From Hyphomicrobiaceae bacterium (lineage in GTDB: Bacteria; Pseudomonadota; Alphaproteobacteria; Rhizobiales; Aestuariivirgaceae), in assembly GCA_900298995.1 (NCBI GenBank), contig OMIC01000004.1:1-38557 (forward strand): a stretch of DNA of 38,557 nucleotides, in the 5' to 3' direction. Made by a program: the position numbers and the translations under genes. Positions 24,938 through 34,617 of the stretch are shown one piece after another (position 1 is the first letter of the stretch; every line of letters begins with the position of its first letter). Below the pieces are notes generated by a model. That model worked only from the letters and a program-made list of their open reading frames with translations. It had not been told where the DNA came from and searched no databases.

Positions 24938-27900
24938 ATGAAGCTCTGGAAATCGCCGGTCTTTCATTTTGGAATTCTCCTGGTGGTGGCCGTGGTTGGC
25001 TTGCTGCTGGCGCCTTTCGTCATTGACTGGAACAGCTACCGGTCCGACCTCGAGGCCTACGGCCGCAAGCTGACGGGCCGCACGGTGACCATCTCCGGAC
25101 CTGTCTCGGCGCGGCTCTTCCCCTGGCCACGCCTGTCCGCAGAAGCCATCAGCATCGCCAATCCGACCGGGCTTTCGGGCCCTGATTTCGCGACAGTCGA
25201 GCGCATCACCATCCGCATGACGCTGGCCGGCCTGCTGCAGGGCAATCTCGATGTCGAAAGCATCGATGTCGAAGATCCCGCGATCCATCTCGAGCGGCTC
25301 GCAACCGGCGGCGGCAACTGGCTCTTCACGCCCGATGCCAGCGTTGTGGCAAGTGATGTGCTGTCGCGCGTGAGGCTCGACAAGATCACCTTCAATCGGG
25401 GTTCCGTCAGCTTCAGCGATGTCCGCAGGGGAGAGACGATCCGGCTGACGGGCGTCAATGCCGAGGCGGCCTCACCCGGGCTTGAGGGACCATGGCGTCT
25501 GCGCGGTCTCGCGCAGTTGAATGGGCATCCGCTCGATATTGCCGTCAACACGGGGCGCCACGAACCAGGGCAACCCTTCATGTTCGGCATCAAGCTCTCC
25601 TCAGCGGATCATTCAGGCTATGTCCTGAGTTTCGACGGCGCCTCCGGCGGGCAGGGTGTGGCGGGTACTGTCCGCCTCGAGCCCGCGGCGGCCGAGGATG
25701 GCAAGACCGATGCCGAAGGGCGCATTCGTCCGCTGGTGTTCACGGCACAGGCGGAGGGTAATTTCGACAGGGTGAAACTCACGCAGATCGAACTGGCGCG
25801 GCTGGACGGGGGCACATCGGATCCGGTCGCCAGCGGTACGGCAGAAGTTTCCCTCGGCCAGCGCATTGCAGCGACGATCGACCTCGAAGCGGCGATGCTG
25901 GATCTTGATGAACTCGCCGGCGCCAAATCGCGAAGCCTGCTCCGCGAGGCTGGAAGTCTTGCGCTCGCCAACAGTCTTCTGGCGCAGCTTCCCGACCAGA
26001 TGACCGTGACCGGTGATTTCCGGGTGACGGCGCTGAAGGCCGAGGGCCAGACCTTCGACAGTGTCAACCTCGCGCTCGAAGCCGATCGTGAACGCTTGCG
26101 CATCACGCGATTTGCAGCGGGTCTTCCAGGACGCTCATCCATGCTGTTCACGGGAGCCTATTTCCCGGGGCTGGGTGGCGGCGAGCTGAACGGTGATCTT
26201 GCCCTCGAAACCGATGACCTGCGTGGTCTCACGCTTTGGCTGTGGCCAGAGGGCCGTGCACGGCTCGAGGGAACCTGGACGGGCAGCCGCGGCCGATTCA
26301 AGATGCAAACGGGGCTCGGCATGACGGCGTCCGATCTGCGCCTGTCACCCGCCGCCTTCGAACTCGATGGTCAGGGCGGAACAGCGTCGTTGACGCTCAA
26401 TGCCGCCGGACGTGGTGCGGTTGATCTGACGCTCGAGAGTGGCCGTTTTGATTTCGATGCCTATGCTCCGCAGGGCATTCCGGCGCTGCCAGCAGTCGCC
26501 AGTCAGGGTGTTGGCGCCTTGCTGACGCTGGCGCTGCCGCGTGATACCGCACCCGACCTGCGTCTCAAGGTCAAGGCCGGTGAAGTGTTGCTCAATCGCG
26601 TGACCGCGAGCGATGTGGCGCTGGACCTGCAGTCGAGTGCGAGCGGCCTGGATCTGCGCGCTCTTCGCATTGGCGCGGTGGGTGGTGCCGTTGTCGAGGC
26701 TGCGGGGCTCATTCTCGATACAGGCAAGGGGCCAGACGGCGCGGTGAGCCTGGACGTGACCGCGAATGATCCGCATGAGCTGATCAGGCTTGCCGGTCTT
26801 GCGCCCGCCGATGCGTTTCCTGTCTGGGCGCAACAACTGGGGCCCACCCGTCTGCGTGCGGATCTCGGCGTATCGGCGGGGGACGGCGGGCCGGAAATGG
26901 TCGTGAAGCTTGATGGCAAGGCGGGAGATATCAGCCTCACGGGTCAGGGGCGGTCGACAAGCGGCAATGGCCTGTCGGGAGCTGTCAGGCTGGACGCGCC
27001 GCGCTCCGCTCCCATTCTGGCCTTGTTCGGCGTGGAGACAGCTGCGGGAGACATGTTCCCGGGCAGCCTGTCGCTTCAGGTCTCCGGGAACGCCGAACAG
27101 GGCTTCACGGGAACGGCGGCGCTGCAGGGTCTTGGCGCAAGTCTTGATTATGAGGGGCGGCTGAACCCGCAAATGCCGGGCTTCGGGCTGGATGGCAAGT
27201 TGCGGCTTCGCTCCACCGACTCTGCTCCGCTGGTGGCAGCAGCCGGACTCCCTGCCAGCCCCGGCGCGGGAAGTGCCCTGGTCGTTGAGGCACCCGTCAG
27301 CTGGTCGGGTGGCAAGTGGCAACTCACGGATCTGTCGGGCCGTCTGGGCCTCGAGGAATTCACGGGCGCCTTCAACGTGACGCCGGATGGCGTGCTCGAC
27401 GGTCGTTTTGCGAGCGGTCCGTTGACCCTGCGCGATGTGCTGGCGGTTTCCTTCCTCGAATGGTCGGGATCGGCAGTCGGCCTTGAGACCGGGTTCGCGG
27501 ATCAGCTGCCATTTGGACTGACGGGTCAGGTCTGGCTGACACCCGCGATACTGACGCTCTATCCCGGTCGGGAGATCCGGACGCCGGAAATCGGGCTCGA
27601 GGCGTTGGCCGGGTCCATGCATCTCGTGATCCGCGGCAAGGATTCCGATGGGGGTGATGTTGCCGTGGAGGTTCGATCCGAGGGTGAGGGGGCCAGCCGC
27701 AATCTGAATGGTGCGCTGTCGCTGCCGCTTGATCTGCCAGGCCTGCTCTCGCTGTCGAGCGGAACGCCGGTTGCGCAGGGCAGGGGGCAGATCGATCTCG
27801 GCTTCACGAGCGAGGGCCGCAGCCCCGCAGCGGCGTTGGCGTCGGCGCGTGGCGAAGGCTCTTATCGCTTCGAGGATTTCCGGCTCACCGATGTCACCCC

Positions 27901-28693
27901 GGCTGCCTTTGCGCAGGCGCTGGCATCCGCCAAGGACGCTGCTGGTGTGACCCAGGCTTTCACCGCTCTCCGCGGCGGGGCCGGTATCGGGTTTGGCGCG
28001 ATCTCCGGCACAATTGGAATTGCAAATGGCGAGATGAATTTTGCGCCGATCGAACTCAGGGATGAGGCGGCAGATGTGAGCGTCCGGACAATCGCCGATC
28101 TCGCCAGTGGCGGGATCGACATGGAAGCCACTCTGCGCTTCAAGACGCGTCCCGGCCTGCCGCCCATGAGTGTCGCCTTTGCGGGGCCGCCGGGCGAGCT
28201 TGTCCGCTCCGAAGACAACTCCGCCCTTGCCACTGCGCTCGGTGTGACACTCATGCAGGAAGGGCTTGTGGAACTCGAGCGTCTGCAGGAGGAGCAGGCG
28301 CGCCTTGCGAAGCAGGAAGAAGAGCAGAGAAAGGTCGATGAGGCACGGCTCCAAGCCTATTATGCGCAGCGTGACGAGTTGCTCCTGCGCAAGCGCGAGT
28401 TGCGGGTTCACGGTGAGTTGCAGGCTGAGGCAGCGGATCGGTTGCGGCGGCAGATCGAGGCCGAGCGGGCGGCCAATGCCGAAATCAACAAGGCTGAGCT
28501 TCGTCAGCGTCTCCGCGAACTGAAGACCTGGCGTCGCATCGCGCAGAATGCCGCCGAGCCGCCACCGGCGAGGAAAACGGCACCACCGAAGCCGCCGCCG
28601 CGCCCGAGCAAGCCGGGCCCGGTCATTCTTGAAAAGCCGCCGGGGGCGCCGGTCGTGATATCCCCCGCGCCCGGTTCAGCGCCCTCGCAGTAA
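24938..28693 (+). CDS. large AsmA-family envelope protein with C-terminal coiled coil
   Basis: The product has 1251 residues. An N-terminal membrane anchor (about 8-30) is followed by the AsmA N-domain (FVIDWNSYRSDLEAYGRKLT, TISGPVSARLFPWPRLSAEA). A long periplasmic beta-rich region follows, and the C-terminal AsmA_2-like block (ISGTIGIANGEMNFAPIEL, LRFKTRPGLPPMSVAFAGPP) ends near residue 1100. AsmA-like proteins are thought to form bridge-like grooves that move phospholipids to the outer membrane. Unusual additions are a highly charged coiled coil (about 1105-1200) and a Pro-rich tail (about 1205-1251, KPPPRPSKPG). It lies 31 bases behind the dehydrogenase gene. Its end overlaps the convergent RHH gene by 18 bases. 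The frame is uninterrupted. Confidence 0.9.
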   Translation: MKLWKSPVFHFGILLVVAVVGLLLAPFVIDWNSYRSDLEAYGRKLTGRTVTISGPVSARLFPWPRLSAEAISIANPTGLSGPDFATVERITIRMTLAGLLQGNLDVESIDVEDPAIHLERLATGGGNWLFTPDASVVASDVLSRVRLDKITFNRGSVSFSDVRRGETIRLTGVNAEAASPGLEGPWRLRGLAQLNGHPLDIAVNTGRHEPGQPFMFGIKLSSADHSGYVLSFDGASGGQGVAGTVRLEPAAAEDGKTDAEGRIRPLVFTAQAEGNFDRVKLTQIELARLDGGTSDPVASGTAEVSLGQRIAATIDLEAAMLDLDELAGAKSRSLLREAGSLALANSLLAQLPDQMTVTGDFRVTALKAEGQTFDSVNLALEADRERLRITRFAAGLPGRSSMLFTGAYFPGLGGGELNGDLALETDDLRGLTLWLWPEGRARLEGTWTGSRGRFKMQTGLGMTASDLRLSPAAFELDGQGGTASLTLNAAGRGAVDLTLESGRFDFDAYAPQGIPALPAVASQGVGALLTLALPRDTAPDLRLKVKAGEVLLNRVTASDVALDLQSSASGLDLRALRIGAVGGAVVEAAGLILDTGKGPDGAVSLDVTANDPHELIRLAGLAPADAFPVWAQQLGPTRLRADLGVSAGDGGPEMVVKLDGKAGDISLTGQGRSTSGNGLSGAVRLDAPRSAPILALFGVETAAGDMFPGSLSLQVSGNAEQGFTGTAALQGLGASLDYEGRLNPQMPGFGLDGKLRLRSTDSAPLVAAAGLPASPGAGSALVVEAPVSWSGGKWQLTDLSGRLGLEEFTGAFNVTPDGVLDGRFASGPLTLRDVLAVSFLEWSGSAVGLETGFADQLPFGLTGQVWLTPAILTLYPGREIRTPEIGLEALAGSMHLVIRGKDSDGGDVAVEVRSEGEGASRNLNGALSLPLDLPGLLSLSSGTPVAQGRGQIDLGFTSEGRSPAAALASARGEGSYRFEDFRLTDVTPAAFAQALASAKDAAGVTQAFTALRGGAGIGFGAISGTIGIANGEMNFAPIELRDEAADVSVRTIADLASGGIDMEATLRFKTRPGLPPMSVAFAGPPGELVRSEDNSALATALGVTLMQEGLVELERLQEEQARLAKQEEEQRKVDEARLQAYYAQRDELLLRKRELRVHGELQAEAADRLRRQIEAERAANAEINKAELRQRLRELKTWRRIAQNAAEPPPARKTAPPKPPPRPSKPGPVILEKPPGAPVVISPAPGSAPSQ

Positions 28694-28900
28694 CGACTGC
28701 GCATCAGTGAGGAGCCACACACGGACGGCGCTCGACAGGTTGCGGCTGCCCCGCGTCTGGTCGATCTCTGCGACCAGTGCGGATACTGGAATCCCCCGAC
28801 GTGCCGCGACGTCCTGGAGTGCCTGCCAGAACTCGGGCTCAAGCGACAGCGACGTGCGGTGCCCGGCGATGCTGAGCGAGCGCTTGAGGTCCCTTGCCAT
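28676..28900 (-). CDS. ribbon-helix-helix DNA-binding protein
   Basis: The product, about 74 residues, begins MARDLKRSLSIAGHRTSLSL. RTSLSLEPEFWQALQDVAAR forms the beta-strand and first helix of an RHH fold, and IPVSALVAEIDQTRG the second helix, as in the RHH_4 family common in alphaproteobacteria; these bind DNA as dimers. The ATG at 28900 overlaps the stop of the DUF4169 gene as TGATG, so translation is coupled. The gene runs 18 bases into the 3' end of the convergent AsmA gene. Its target is unknown; co-transcription with fumC is inferred from the unbroken overlaps. Confidence 0.8.
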   Translation of the reverse strand: MARDLKRSLSIAGHRTSLSLEPEFWQALQDVAARRGIPVSALVAEIDQTRGSRNLSSAVRVWLLTDAQSLLRGR

Positions 28901-29076
28901 CAATCCTCACGGCGATGGCCGTCAAGGTCCTGCCTTGCCTTGTCGGCCTGCGCCTTGGTCAATTCCGCTTCGTCCTTTGAACGTCCGAAGGCGGCACGGT
29001 TCTCCGCAGCCTGTCGCTCGCGATCGTCGCGTGCCTTGCGCTTGCGGTGGAGCTTGAGGCTGACGATGTCGCCCAT
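28900..29076 (-). CDS. DUF4169 family small protein (58 aa)
   Basis: This very basic and acidic small protein begins [20 protein letters not shown] and continues RQAAENRAAFGRSKDEAELT, matching the DUF4169 pattern (GDIVNLR..RK...R....). It has no membrane segment and is probably helical. Its ATG overlaps the fumC stop (TGATG at 29074-29078 on the complement) and its TGA overlaps the RHH start in the same way, making a tightly coupled three-gene set. Function unknown; the family is typically found next to fumC and an RHH gene in Hyphomicrobiales. Confidence 0.8.
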   Translation of the reverse strand: MGDIVSLKLHRKRKARDDRERQAAENRAAFGRSKDEAELTKAQADKARQDLDGHRRED

Positions 29077-30464
29077 CACCTGGGCCCGATCATGTCTTCC
29101 GGCCTTACGATCCTGTCAAAGTCGTCGGCCGGAATGCCATCCTTGACCGCTTCCTCCCGCAGGGTGGTGCCGTTCTTGTGGGCCGTCTTGGCGATCCTTG
29201 CGGCGCGGTCGTAGCCATATTTTGGTGCGAGCGCCGTGACCAGCATCAGCGAACGCTCGAGGGCGAGCCGGATGTTGTCCTCGCGGGCTTCGATGCCGGC
29301 CACGCAATTGTCGGTGAAGCTCATGGCCGCGTCCGAGAGCAGGCGTACAGACTGCAGGAAGTTATACGCCATGACCGGATTGAAGACGTTGAGCTCGAAA
29401 TGGCCCTGCGATCCCGCAAAGCTGATCGCCGACTGATTTCCGAAGACCTGGACGCACACCATGGTCAGCGCCTCGCATTGTGTCGGGTTCACCTTGCCCG
29501 GCATGATCGAGGAGCCGGGTTCATTTTCTGGAAGCGCGAGTTCGCCGAGCCCGGAACGGGGCCCGGACCCGAGGAAGCGGATATCGTTGCCGATCTTGAA
29601 CAGGGAGACCGCGACGGTGTTGATTGCGCCATGCGTCATGACCATGGCGTCATGGGCGGCCAGAGCCTCGAACTTGTTGGGCGCCGAGGTGAAGGGCATG
29701 CCCGTGATGGCGGCGATCTTGTCGGCCACCATCTCGGCAAAGCCCACGGGGGCATTGAGGCCAGTACCGACGGCCGTTCCGCCCTGCGCAAGCTCCATCA
29801 GCATCGGCATGGTCATCTCGATGCGTCTGATGCCGTTCCAGACCTGCGTGGCGTAGCCGGAAAACTCCTGGCCCAGCGTCAGGGGTGTTGCATCCTGGGT
29901 ATGGGTGCGGCCGATCTTGATGATGTGCGTCCACTGCCGCGCCTTGGCGTCAAGTGCCTTGTGGAGATGGCGCAACGCCGGGAGGAGCCGGTGCTGCACC
30001 TCCTCCGCACAGGCAATGTGCATCGCCGTTGGATAGGTGTCGTTCGAGGACTGGCTCATGTTGACATGATCATTGGGGTGGACGGGGTTCTTCGAACCCA
30101 TCACCCCGCCCATCATCTCGATGGCGCGGTTCGAGATGACTTCATTGGCGTTCATGTTCGACTGTGTTCCGGAACCCGTCTGCCATACGACCAGAGGGAA
30201 ATGCTCATCAAGCTTGCCGTCGATGACCTCCTGCGCAGCCCTGATGATGACGTCGCCCACGTTGCTGTCGAGCCGGCCCAGCGCCATGTTGGTTTCGGCC
30301 GCCGCGCGCTTCACGATGCCGAGGGCGCGCACGATGGGGGCGGGCTGCTTCTCCCAGCCGATCCTGAAGTTGCCGATTGAGCGCTGGGCCTGTGCGCCCC
30401 AGTAGCGGGACGAGTCCACTTCGATCGGGCCAAACGTATCAGTCTCGGTGCGGGTCTTCGTCAT
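29076..30464 (-). CDS. fumC: fumarate hydratase class II
   Basis: The 462-residue homotetrameric, iron-free fumarase interconverts fumarate and malate in the TCA cycle. Conserved regions are [47 protein letters not shown] with the catalytic histidine, and the superfamily signature [11 protein letters not shown] with the catalytic serine loop. The start [20 protein letters not shown] at 30464 gives the normal length; the frame to 30524 adds 20 residues without support. It leads the fumC / DUF4169 / RHH set. The 88 bases upstream, behind the MFS gene, hold no clear promoter. Confidence 0.96.
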   Translation of the reverse strand: MTKTRTETDTFGPIEVDSSRYWGAQAQRSIGNFRIGWEKQPAPIVRALGIVKRAAAETNMALGRLDSNVGDVIIRAAQEVIDGKLDEHFPLVVWQTGSGTQSNMNANEVISNRAIEMMGGVMGSKNPVHPNDHVNMSQSSNDTYPTAMHIACAEEVQHRLLPALRHLHKALDAKARQWTHIIKIGRTHTQDATPLTLGQEFSGYATQVWNGIRRIEMTMPMLMELAQGGTAVGTGLNAPVGFAEMVADKIAAITGMPFTSAPNKFEALAAHDAMVMTHGAINTVAVSLFKIGNDIRFLGSGPRSGLGELALPENEPGSSIMPGKVNPTQCEALTMVCVQVFGNQSAISFAGSQGHFELNVFNPVMAYNFLQSVRLLSDAAMSFTDNCVAGIEAREDNIRLALERSLMLVTALAPKYGYDRAARIAKTAHKNGTTLREEAVKDGIPADDFDRIVRPEDMIGPR

Positions 30465-30552
30465 GCGCGTCTCGAACTCTGGGGGCTTGGGTTGAGACTG
30501 CTTGCTAACACGTCCGAACTTCACCCGCCAGTCTGACAGGAGACGGATGGTG

Positions 30553-31752
30553 TCAGCTGCGATCGTGGCTGCGGGCCAGAAGGACCATGGTCATGAAGGA
30601 GAGGAGAGCCGTAATGCCCATGGCCAAAAGGGCCATCTGGGCGGGGGCGACATCAAGGAGCAGGGTAAACAGCAGCGGCGCGGCAGCATTGAGGATGAGG
30701 TTGGGCGTGGCGATCACGCCCAGCACCTCGCCATATCCCTTGGTCCCGAACAGCATGAGCGGCACCGCGCCCTTGGCGATGGTGACGAGCCCGTTCGAGG
30801 CCCCGTACAGGATTCCGAAGAGAATGGCCGCGCTCCATGAGAAGCCCAGGAGTGCGAAAATTCCGATGGCTGCGGGAAGAAGTCCGAAGGCGAAAAGACC
30901 CAGCTGGATCGCGGTGAACCGCCGTCCCATCATGATCTCGCCGAGGCGGCTCGCCACCTGTGAAGGGCCGATGAGGGCCGCCATGAGCACCGCCTCGTCA
31001 CCCGGGAAGCCCAGTCCGGCGAAGAGCGGCAGCACATGCGCCGAGATTGCCGAGAACACCAGACCGTTGAGAGCAACCGCCGTCGCGAACAGGATCATGG
31101 CCCGCCGCCGTGCCGGGCCGGGAGCGAGGCTTGGCGCCACGGTCGTGGAGGCCTCGTTGGGTCCATCGCCCAGGGCGCCGCCGAGAACGGCCCAATGGAT
31201 CGGCAGGCAGACGATGAGATGGAGCGCGGCATAGACAAGGAGGGTCTCTGCCCACCCCACGGACAGGGACAGGTAATGGCTGACGGGCCAGAACACGGTG
31301 GAGGCCAGACCGCCGAACAGCGTCAGGTAGGAGATGGCGCGGCGCGCGCCGCTGCCCGCAATCTGTGTGAGACTGGCAAACGCGGCGTCATAGGTGGCAA
31401 AGCGCATGGCGACGCCCAGCAGCAACCAGCCCATGGCGTAGGTGACGGTGCTTGGGAACCCGCCCATCATGGCCAGTCCGGCGGCAGCGAAGACCGAACC
31501 CGTCATCATCACACGGCGTCCGCCGAAGCGGTCGGTGATGCGGCCCGTCCAACGGGAAATCAGGCCGCTCAGCAGAAGGCTCGCTGAAAAAGCGCCAAAG
31601 ATCAGGGCTTCAGGCCAACCGGTGGCGCGGGCGATGTCGCCGGACAGGGCTCCCAGCATGTAGTAGGTTGTGCCCCATCCGATGATCTGGGTGACCCCGA
31701 GCCCGCAGATGACCAGCCACAGGGGAACGTGTTTCAGCGCAGTTGGTCCCAC
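30553..31752 (-). CDS. MFS transporter
   Basis: This inner-membrane protein of about 399 residues has twelve helices. It begins near [20 protein letters not shown] and carries motif A as [14 protein letters not shown]. The [17 protein letters not shown] stretch is common to a group of uncharacterised bacterial MFS proteins of monocarboxylate-porter type. No ATG is available near the N-terminus: a GTG at 31752 gives a sensible start and overlaps the end of the PHP gene by 19 bases, while the GTG at 31812 would overlap it by 79. The start is therefore uncertain. Substrate unknown. Confidence 0.82.
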   Translation of the reverse strand: MGPTALKHVPLWLVICGLGVTQIIGWGTTYYMLGALSGDIARATGWPEALIFGAFSASLLLSGLISRWTGRITDRFGGRRVMMTGSVFAAAGLAMMGGFPSTVTYAMGWLLLGVAMRFATYDAAFASLTQIAGSGARRAISYLTLFGGLASTVFWPVSHYLSLSVGWAETLLVYAALHLIVCLPIHWAVLGGALGDGPNEASTTVAPSLAPGPARRRAMILFATAVALNGLVFSAISAHVLPLFAGLGFPGDEAVLMAALIGPSQVASRLGEIMMGRRFTAIQLGLFAFGLLPAAIGIFALLGFSWSAAILFGILYGASNGLVTIAKGAVPLMLFGTKGYGEVLGVIATPNLILNAAAPLLFTLLLDVAPAQMALLAMGITALLSFMTMVLLARSHDRS

Positions 31753-32666
31753 CAGATCGGATTGCTCCAGGCGCGGCGTCCGGCGTGGTCGATGGCCACG
31801 ACCCGGAACCACGGGCTCGGCCTTTTCACAAGCCAGCCCCTTTCAAGCTTTGTGAGATCGAAGCTTGCCTCGGTAATCGCCCGTCCGTTCCGTACCGCCG
31901 AGCGCGAGTTGCCGCAGATCACCGTGATCGTGTCGACGGGTGAACAGGAGATAGCGATATCCTTGCCCTCGATCTCGATTGCGTGGAACTGGGGCCCCAT
32001 GCTCGAATAGTAGTCACCGCGCTTGAGGCTCGCCAGGAGGTCCTCGGGGTCGAGGCTCTCGGCCTTCACATGCACCCAGCCGCCGAAATGATCGGGCGTC
32101 TTGAAATGGGCATCGTCCGTCGCGAAGGCGGAAAGACGGCTACCTTCGGTCAGCATCTGATCGAGAAGATACCAGCCGTCACCCCGGTCATTCTCTATTG
32201 CGCAGCCGTGATTGTAGATCTCGACGGCGTGTGCGCTCGCAATGGCGCGCCCATCCTCGATCGTGAGTTGTGACCAGGCGGGATGTGCGATGCCGATGAA
32301 GGCGCCCGCCTCGCGGGCGCGCTGGGCAACGCCAGCACCGGTTTCGCCAGGCAAATTGCGCGGGAAGTCGAGTGGAAGGCCTGCCGCCACGATGTGCCAG
32401 AGTTCGCCCACCACCGTTTCGGGCGCGTGAAGCTCGGCGCCGAGGAGTGTCGTGAAGCTGTTCGAGCGGAAGGAACGGGTATCAGCGATGGGATAGTCGA
32501 AATGCTCGATGAAATGCTCGGAGAGTTGCATGAAGTCATAACCGGCAGCCTTGTAGGCATCGACAACAGCTTTGGGCTCCAGCGCGCCATCCGACAGGTT
32601 GGAGTGGGTGTGAAGGTTGCCGCGCCAGAAGCGGCCAGGGGCTGAGAAAGGGGTCAGCAGAGCCAT
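31734..32666 (-). CDS. PHP-domain metal-dependent phosphoesterase
   Basis: The 310-residue protein shows the PHP signature GNLHTHSNLSDG (residues 17-27) with metal-binding His19 and His21, the second histidine set in SEHFIEHFDYP, the IAHPAW motif and DDAHF near the C-terminal end of the barrel. These bind a multinuclear metal site used for phosphoester hydrolysis. A beta-rich C-terminal extension of about 70 residues follows (ITVICGNSRSAVRNGRAITE). AGGA precedes the ATG at 32666. It lies 21 bases behind kup and overlaps the MFS gene downstream. The substrate is unknown; related proteins act on nucleotides or histidinol phosphate. Confidence 0.85.
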   Translation of the reverse strand: MALLTPFSAPGRFWRGNLHTHSNLSDGALEPKAVVDAYKAAGYDFMQLSEHFIEHFDYPIADTRSFRSNSFTTLLGAELHAPETVVGELWHIVAAGLPLDFPRNLPGETGAGVAQRAREAGAFIGIAHPAWSQLTIEDGRAIASAHAVEIYNHGCAIENDRGDGWYLLDQMLTEGSRLSAFATDDAHFKTPDHFGGWVHVKAESLDPEDLLASLKRGDYYSSMGPQFHAIEIEGKDIAISCSPVDTITVICGNSRSAVRNGRAITEASFDLTKLERGWLVKRPSPWFRVVAIDHAGRRAWSNPIWWDQLR

Positions 32667-32687
32667 GATCGTCCTACCGTTGTTGAC

Positions 32688-34574
32688 CTAGACACTCATC
32701 TGCATGCCGAGTTCGACCACACGGTCCGGCGGAATGCGAAAGAACTCGATGGCGCGGGAGGATTGATTGGCCATCATGATGAAGATGCGCTGCTGCCAGT
32801 AGGGCAGGGATGAATGCGCCGACATGCGGATGACCCGGCGGCCGAGGAAGTAGGAGGCCTGGCGCGGGTCAATCTCGAGGCCGAAGGATGCGCAGGCCCG
32901 GAGTGCACCGGGAACATCGGGTTGTTCCATGTAGCCGAACCGGGCCTCGACCAGCCACGCGCCGAGCGGCAGCCGTTTCACCTCGACCCGGGTCTCGTTG
33001 TCGATGCGTGGTTCGCTCGTCGTCTCCGCCGTGATGAAGACCAGCCTGTCATGGAGGACGCGGTTGTGTTTCAGGTTGTGCATGAGTGCGCTGGGCGCAT
33101 AGAGGGGGTCTGTCTGCAGGAAGACGGCGGCGCCTGCGACGCGCGTCGGCTGACGGCGTTCAAGGCTCTCCAGCAGGGGCACCAACTCGACCGAGTCTTT
33201 CTTGAGCTTGTCGGTGAGCGCCTTGCGTCCCCGCATCCATGTGACCATCAGGAGTATGATGGTCGACCCCAGCAGAACCGGCATATAGCCTCCATCATCG
33301 AGTTTGAGGCCGTTAGCGGCCAGAAATGTCGCTTCGATGACAAAAATCAGCACCAGCGCTGGCAGCACGATGAAACGCGGCAGGTTGCGCGATTTCCAGA
33401 AGAAGATGACGGCAAGGATGGTGTCGACAATCATCGAGGTGTTGACGGCAATGCCGTAGGCGGCGGCGAGATTGCTGGAGGACTGGAAGACAAGGACCAG
33501 AATGATCACGCCAACCAGCAAGAGCCAGTTGATCTGGCCGACATAGATCTGTCCCAGTTCCGTCTCGCTGGTGTGGGTGATGCCCATGCGCGGGAACAAG
33601 CCGAGCGACATGGCCTGCTGGGCGATCGAAAATGCTCCGGTTATCACCGCCTGTGAGGCGATGACCGTCACGGTTGTGGCCAGCAGTACGAGGGGTATCA
33701 CAAGCCACCCTTCGACCATGAGAAAGAAGGGGTTGGAGACCGACTGTGGGTGGGAAATGATGAAAGCGCCTTGCCCGAGATAATTGAGGATCAGTCCGGG
33801 GAACACCACCAGCAGCCATGCGAGCCGGATGGGTTTGCCTCCGAAATGACCCATGTCGGCGTACAGCGCCTCGCCGCCAGTCACGGCGAGGAACACGCCG
33901 CCGAACACCAGCAGGGCGAGTCCGGGCTGATCGATCAGCATGGAGATGCCATGCATCGGATTGAAGGCATGAAATATCTGGAGATCGTCGCTGATGTGGA
34001 CAATTCCCATGACACCCAGCGTAGCGAACCAGACAACGGTGATGGGCGCGAAGAGTGACGCGACGCCGGACGTGCCCTTGTACTGGAATACGAAGAGTGT
34101 GATCAGAATAGCCAGCGTCAGTGGCACGACGACGGGTTCGAAACCGGCATTGACGACTTTGAGTCCCTCCACAGCCGACAGTACCGACATGGCCGGTGTG
34201 ATCATTGCATCCCCGAAGAAGAATGCGGCGCCGATGATACCGAGAGCAAGCACAAGCCCGCCCTTCTTCTTGAGCAGCGTTTCGACCAGCACGACCAGAG
34301 ACAGAATGCCCCCCTCGCCTCGGTTGTCGGCGCGCATCAGGAACACGACGTACTTGAGGGTCACGATCAGGATCAGGGCCCAGATCAGCAGTGAAGCCAC
34401 GCCCAGCACGGCGGCTCTGATGTCGCCGCCAGCGGCAACCACCGGGTGCAGCGCCTCGCGCATGGCGTAGAGCGGGCTGGTGCCGATGTCGCCGAATACC
34501 ACGCCCAGCGCAGCGAAGGCGAGCCTCAGCGTGTTCTTGGATCCGCCGTGCGGCGTTGATGTAGCAGCTTGCAT
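32688..34574 (-). CDS. kup: Kup-type potassium uptake protein
   Basis: The 628-residue K+/H+ symporter of the KUP/HAK/KT family has about twelve membrane helices (residues about 15-460) and a C-terminal cytosolic domain of some 160 residues. Diagnostic stretches are LGVVFGDIGTSPLYAMREAL at the N-terminus, FFFGDAMITPAMSVLSAVEG, GGEALYADMGHFG and LNYLGQGAF. Length is normal. The ATG at 34574 is followed by MQAATSTPHGGSKNTLRLAF. It lies 43 bases behind mepA and 21 bases before the PHP gene. No c-di-AMP riboswitch-like leader is present in the short gap upstream. Confidence 0.96.
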   Translation of the reverse strand: MQAATSTPHGGSKNTLRLAFAALGVVFGDIGTSPLYAMREALHPVVAAGGDIRAAVLGVASLLIWALILIVTLKYVVFLMRADNRGEGGILSLVVLVETLLKKKGGLVLALGIIGAAFFFGDAMITPAMSVLSAVEGLKVVNAGFEPVVVPLTLAILITLFVFQYKGTSGVASLFAPITVVWFATLGVMGIVHISDDLQIFHAFNPMHGISMLIDQPGLALLVFGGVFLAVTGGEALYADMGHFGGKPIRLAWLLVVFPGLILNYLGQGAFIISHPQSVSNPFFLMVEGWLVIPLVLLATTVTVIASQAVITGAFSIAQQAMSLGLFPRMGITHTSETELGQIYVGQINWLLLVGVIILVLVFQSSSNLAAAYGIAVNTSMIVDTILAVIFFWKSRNLPRFIVLPALVLIFVIEATFLAANGLKLDDGGYMPVLLGSTIILLMVTWMRGRKALTDKLKKDSVELVPLLESLERRQPTRVAGAAVFLQTDPLYAPSALMHNLKHNRVLHDRLVFITAETTSEPRIDNETRVEVKRLPLGAWLVEARFGYMEQPDVPGALRACASFGLEIDPRQASYFLGRRVIRMSAHSSLPYWQQRIFIMMANQSSRAIEFFRIPPDRVVELGMQMSV

Positions 34575-34617
34575 GGATTGGCGCCCGTGGCGCTGCTCCC
34601 TGTCTATTGCACGGTGT

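Noticed and set aside
26345-28411. 688-codon open frame on the minus strand opposite the AsmA gene
   Set aside because: Antisense shadow of a clear gene, with low-complexity composition and no motif.
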